NCBI GenBank assembly: GCA_009885415.1
Contig: VFKU01000078.1
Coordinates: 1 to 7,333, forward strand
Source of the DNA: Rhodothermota bacterium
Lineage (GTDB): Bacteria; Hydrogenedentota; Hydrogenedentia; Hydrogenedentales; GCA-2746185
Reading direction: 5' to 3'
DNA length: 7,333 nt
Part shown: positions 4,699 to 7,333 of the stretch, piece after piece
How positions within the stretch are numbered: the first letter of the stretch is position 1
How the letters are laid out: the number at the start of each line of letters is the position of its first letter
Made by a program: the position numbers and the translations under genes
Notes under the pieces: model-generated
What the model was told of the DNA's origin: nothing
The model's database searches: none
The model's input: the letters and a program-made list of their open reading frames with translations, nothing else

Positions 4699-6948
4699 TC
4701 ACATCTTGAAGAACTGGTTCTTCAACCGAAAATAAACCAAATGCGCCAAACCCAGCAGACTCAGCGACAGCGAAGCGCTCGAGACAATCAATCCCCAGCG
4801 GAACATCACGGGTGAATAGCGAAACGCCGCATCGCGCGATCCTGACGGCACTTCGATGCCTTGAAACGCGCCGTCGACTGCGAAAACGGGCACGGCCGTC
4901 CCGTCCACCCGCGCGGACCAGTCGGGATAATACGTCTGCGCCAGTGTCAACACGCCGGGGTCGTTCTGCAATACATTGACGCGCTGCTCGTCCGCGCCGC
5001 CCTCGGCCGATAGTAGGGGTTTCCCGAGCCGTCCTTCGATGCGGCCGGGCCCTGCGGCGGCCTCGACCAGGGGCGCGCGCGTCGAGTCGAGCAGTACGGG
5101 GTCGAAATCGGGGACGATGCGAAAGTTGTGGATCAGTTGCGTGGGTTGCGCGCCCGGGGTGTAATCGAAAACGCCTGCACCCTCCGCCGTTACGCTGCGC
5201 AGGCGAAGCTGTGGGCGCAAGGCGGCGTAGGGCCCGCTGAGGTTCTCGAGCGACAGCACGAAACGCGAAACGCCCGCCCGCGTGAACAGTAGCGGGTCTT
5301 CCTGCGCGCGCTGCAAGTACGCCGCCACGCGCTCCGGCGCACGCGGCGAAAAGCCGCCGATGAGCGCGGACGATAGCGCCGTTTGCCCGGCCGATTCCGT
5401 GCCCGGGCCGAAGACCACGCGCTCGGCCGCAGCGTTTCCTGTGCGGCCCGCCGTCTCCGCTGCGATCTCCGCCCAAGGCGTGCGTGGTTGCAGCGGTACG
5501 AAAAGGACGAGCAGCTCGAGCGCCGCCGCCGCGCTGAGCGCGTATCCCATCAAGCGCGGCCACGGCCGCACGAGCGTAATGCCGAGCACAAGTACGAAGG
5601 CTGTCAGCGTCAGCGCCTCCGCGAGCATTTCGATCGGCGCGCGCGCCACGCCCGAGAGCTGCGGCCACACCGCCGCGTGCGAAAGTATCGCCAGCACGAC
5701 GAAGGCCGCCGCGAGTGTCAAGAAGCGCTTGATCGCCACGAGCGATTGCGCCGGGCGTAACTGCAGCCAGGCCTCCGCCGCCGCCGCCCCGCCCAAGGCC
5801 AGACCAAAGGCGAGGGGCGCCGTGAACGCGCGAAGCAAGATCGGTTGCAGCGCCCGAACCTGCGGTTGCAGCGCGGCGAGCAGCACCGCCGCCGCGAGCC
5901 ACACCGTGCTGATGATCAGCAGACCGTCCGCCCGCCGCCGCTGGCCCCTGGGCGCTTCAGGCCGGACGACCAGCCAGAGTCCGGCGAGCAGCAGCGGGAT
6001 GTACCCCGTGTGCAGGGGCGCTGCCGCGCGGATTCGCGCAGCGTCGCCGAAGCGCGCGAGCGGGCCCAATGGCGCACCGACGGCGACCCAACCGGCGGCG
6101 TCGCCCGCGATCCACACCGCGCGCGAATGGCGCAGCCACTCGACCCATGGCAGGAGCTGCACTGCGGCAATGCCCAGGCCGAGCGCGAGCGCCACCCCGG
6201 CGGACAGCGCCGGGCCCGGCAGCCACGTCCACGCCCGGTGGTCGCGCCGATACAGGAAGTAGGCGCCGAAGTATAGAAAGGTCGAAACGATCGCCTGCGG
6301 TGCGCCGCTCAGGCACATCAAACCAATCACGATCGCCGCGCCCGGCCAGTAGCGCAACTGCCCCAAGCTCAGGCGCTCCGCGAACAGGAAGACCATCGGC
6401 ACCCAAACAACGGCGTCGGCGACCGGGTCGGCCGTCCAGATGACGAGCGTCGCGCTCAGGCCGTGAGACACGGCGACGAAGAGCGCGAAGGCGTGCGTAA
6501 ATCCCAGCACCCGCGCCGCGTAGAACGCGAGCGCGCCTGCCAGCGAAATCTTCAGCAGCGCCGCGACCCAAAGCCCAACGCGCGCGCCGAGAAAATACAC
6601 GGGCAGACTAAAGGGCGAGAGCGCACGCGTGTCCCACTGCGCGAGAAAGGGTGTACCGGTGAATTCGCGGGGGTCCCACAAGCTCGAGCCGCGGCCGAGC
6701 CCGATTTCCGCCAGGTACAAGTAGGATCGCGCGGTATGCGCCGCCGCATAGTCCTCTGTGCGCCCGGAATCGATCAGCGGCGTGTCCCCGATCGCCGGCA
6801 CGGCAAGCGTGGGGGAGAGGTCCAGCGGCGCGGCATTGTCCAGTGCCAGCGGAATGATCGCCAGCGTGCCCACCCAAACGATCAGCAGCAGGCAGACGCC
6901 GTGCTCCGTCGTGAACCATTGCGCGAGCAGAGCCATCAGCCGGCGCAT
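4699..6948 (-). CDS. YfhO-family polytopic membrane protein (GT-C glycosyltransferase-like)
   Basis: This is a 749-residue inner-membrane protein of the YfhO family, related to GT-C glycosyltransferases; some Gram-positive members glycosylate teichoic acids using lipid-linked sugars. The N-terminus has one membrane segment (about 17-36). A loop follows with DTPLIDSG and SLWDPREFTGTPFLAQWD (89-106), the usual YfhO loop pattern of the type 'lWnP.iFsGtPl'. About ten further membrane segments lie between residues 115 and 480. A long extracytoplasmic domain ends in the family block YYPDWSARVDGTAVPVFAVDGAFQGIEVPSG, and a last membrane helix precedes the C-terminus. GGAGG lies 8 bases before the ATG, overlapping the end region of the upstream phosphatase gene; an 18-base gap makes one operon likely. 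It is somewhat shorter than many relatives. Substrate unknown; in a diderm it may act on lipopolysaccharide, exopolysaccharide or protein glycans. Family confident, reaction inferred. Confidence 0.88.
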   Translation of the reverse strand: MRRLMALLAQWFTTEHGVCLLLIVWVGTLAIIPLALDNAAPLDLSPTLAVPAIGDTPLIDSGRTEDYAAAHTARSYLYLAEIGLGRGSSLWDPREFTGTPFLAQWDTRALSPFSLPVYFLGARVGLWVAALLKISLAGALAFYAARVLGFTHAFALFVAVSHGLSATLVIWTADPVADAVVWVPMVFLFAERLSLGQLRYWPGAAIVIGLMCLSGAPQAIVSTFLYFGAYFLYRRDHRAWTWLPGPALSAGVALALGLGIAAVQLLPWVEWLRHSRAVWIAGDAAGWVAVGAPLGPLARFGDAARIRAAAPLHTGYIPLLLAGLWLVVRPEAPRGQRRRADGLLIISTVWLAAAVLLAALQPQVRALQPILLRAFTAPLAFGLALGGAAAAEAWLQLRPAQSLVAIKRFLTLAAAFVVLAILSHAAVWPQLSGVARAPIEMLAEALTLTAFVLVLGITLVRPWPRLMGYALSAAAALELLVLFVPLQPRTPWAEIAAETAGRTGNAAAERVVFGPGTESAGQTALSSALIGGFSPRAPERVAAYLQRAQEDPLLFTRAGVSRFVLSLENLSGPYAALRPQLRLRSVTAEGAGVFDYTPGAQPTQLIHNFRIVPDFDPVLLDSTRAPLVEAAAGPGRIEGRLGKPLLSAEGGADEQRVNVLQNDPGVLTLAQTYYPDWSARVDGTAVPVFAVDGAFQGIEVPSGSRDAAFRYSPVMFRWGLIVSSASLSLSLLGLAHLVYFRLKNQFFKM

Positions 6949-6966
6949 CGCGTGGGCCTCCGCCGC

Positions 6967-7333
6967 TTAGCGCGCCGCGTCCGCAGGCGGATGCACGCGC
7001 TGCAGAAACGCGTCGTGCAACAGGCCGTTCGACGCGACGATCGGCGCGTGCCCGTGCACGAGGTTGAGCGGCGCCGCGCTGAACGCGGTCACCCGCCCGC
7101 CCGCCTCTTCGACCAGCAGCGCACCCGCCGTCGAATCCCACGGCTGCGTATCGAGCGCCGAATAGACGTCCGTTTCGCCGCAGGCCACCGCGCACAGGCC
7201 CGCCACCGCCGCGCAATAGCAGCGAAATTGTCCCGCCTCGCGGATGAGATCCGAATACGCCTCCAACGTCGCCGCGCGCTGGTGCGGATAGCCGAAATCG
7301 ATGTCGATCCGCGCCTCGGCCAGCGCATCCACC
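6967..7333 (-). CDS. Inositol monophosphatase-family phosphatase, C-terminal part (5' end outside window)
   Basis: About 122 C-terminal residues of a Mg2+/Li+-type phosphatase (inositol monophosphatase, CysQ/3'(2'),5'-bisphosphate nucleotidase, histidinol-phosphatase HisN and fructose-1,6-bisphosphatase relatives). The diagnostic second motif is present as QPWDSTAGALLVEEAGGRVT, whose Asp is a metal ligand. Before it, FGYPHQR and FRCYCAAVAGLCAVACGETDVY align with the family segment 'R..GSaAldlayVAaGr.Day'; here the usual GS is replaced by YC and the segment is rich in cysteine. The N-terminal metal-binding DGT motif would lie beyond the right edge, so the GTG at 7330-7332 is not taken as the start. 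The stop is 18 bases before the YfhO ATG, suggesting co-transcription. Substrate cannot be assigned from this part. Confidence 0.88.
   Translation of the reverse strand, partial: VDALAEARIDIDFGYPHQRAATLEAYSDLIREAGQFRCYCAAVAGLCAVACGETDVYSALDTQPWDSTAGALLVEEAGGRVTAFSAAPLNLVHGHAPIVASNGLLHDAFLQRVHPPADAAR

Noticed and set aside
4646..5902. 418-codon minus-strand frame overlapping the YfhO gene
   Set aside because: Frame-shifted shadow of YfhO made of Arg/Ala/Gly; no recognisable domain and no start signal.
5282..6262. 326-codon plus-strand open frame inside the YfhO gene
   Set aside because: Ser/Ala/Arg-rich shadow of a GC-rich membrane-protein gene; the minus-strand frame has clear family motifs and a ribosome-binding site.

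Overview
The window comes from a GC-rich (roughly 60-65% by eye) Gram-negative bacterium. An outer-membrane secretin and an ExbD/TolR-like segment imply a two-membrane envelope. The mixture of a bacilliredoxin, a YfhO-type membrane protein, short palindromic intergenic repeats and a 'CHCEERSDEAIS'-type repeat fits an environmental lineage such as the PVC/Hydrogenedentota/Acidobacteriota area better than a well-studied proteobacterium. This placement is inference and weak. I see no phage, transposase, CRISPR array or defence genes.

Layout: (1) 1-1986 (+) is the 3' part of a secretin gene of the GspD/PilQ superfamily. It ends in an unusual tail that resembles the periplasmic domain of ExbD/TolR. 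(2) A 142-base convergent gap with stem-loops separates it from a DUF423 small membrane protein on the minus strand (2129-2527). (3) Upstream of DUF423 lie a candidate terminator or attenuator and an interspersed repeat, then a bacilliredoxin gene (2677-3192, minus). (4) A 206-base divergent intergenic region leads to a secreted alpha/beta hydrolase (3399-4376, plus). (5) A leucine tRNA with the rare bacterial anticodon AAG lies on the minus strand (4437-4521). It has its own well-formed sigma70-type promoter, and tandem hairpins lie beyond that promoter. (6) 4699-6948 (minus) is a large polytopic YfhO-family membrane protein. It sits 18 bases downstream of an inositol-monophosphatase-family gene that runs off the right edge (6967-7333, minus), and the two form a likely operon.

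Most genes look like independent housekeeping or envelope functions: secretion channel, redox, esterase-like hydrolase, membrane glycosyl-transfer-like protein, sugar or nucleotide phosphatase. They do not form one dedicated system. The two most unusual observations are the A34-containing tRNA-Leu(AAG) in a genome that favours CTC leucine codons, and the ExbD/TolR-like segment fused to the C-terminus of a secretin.
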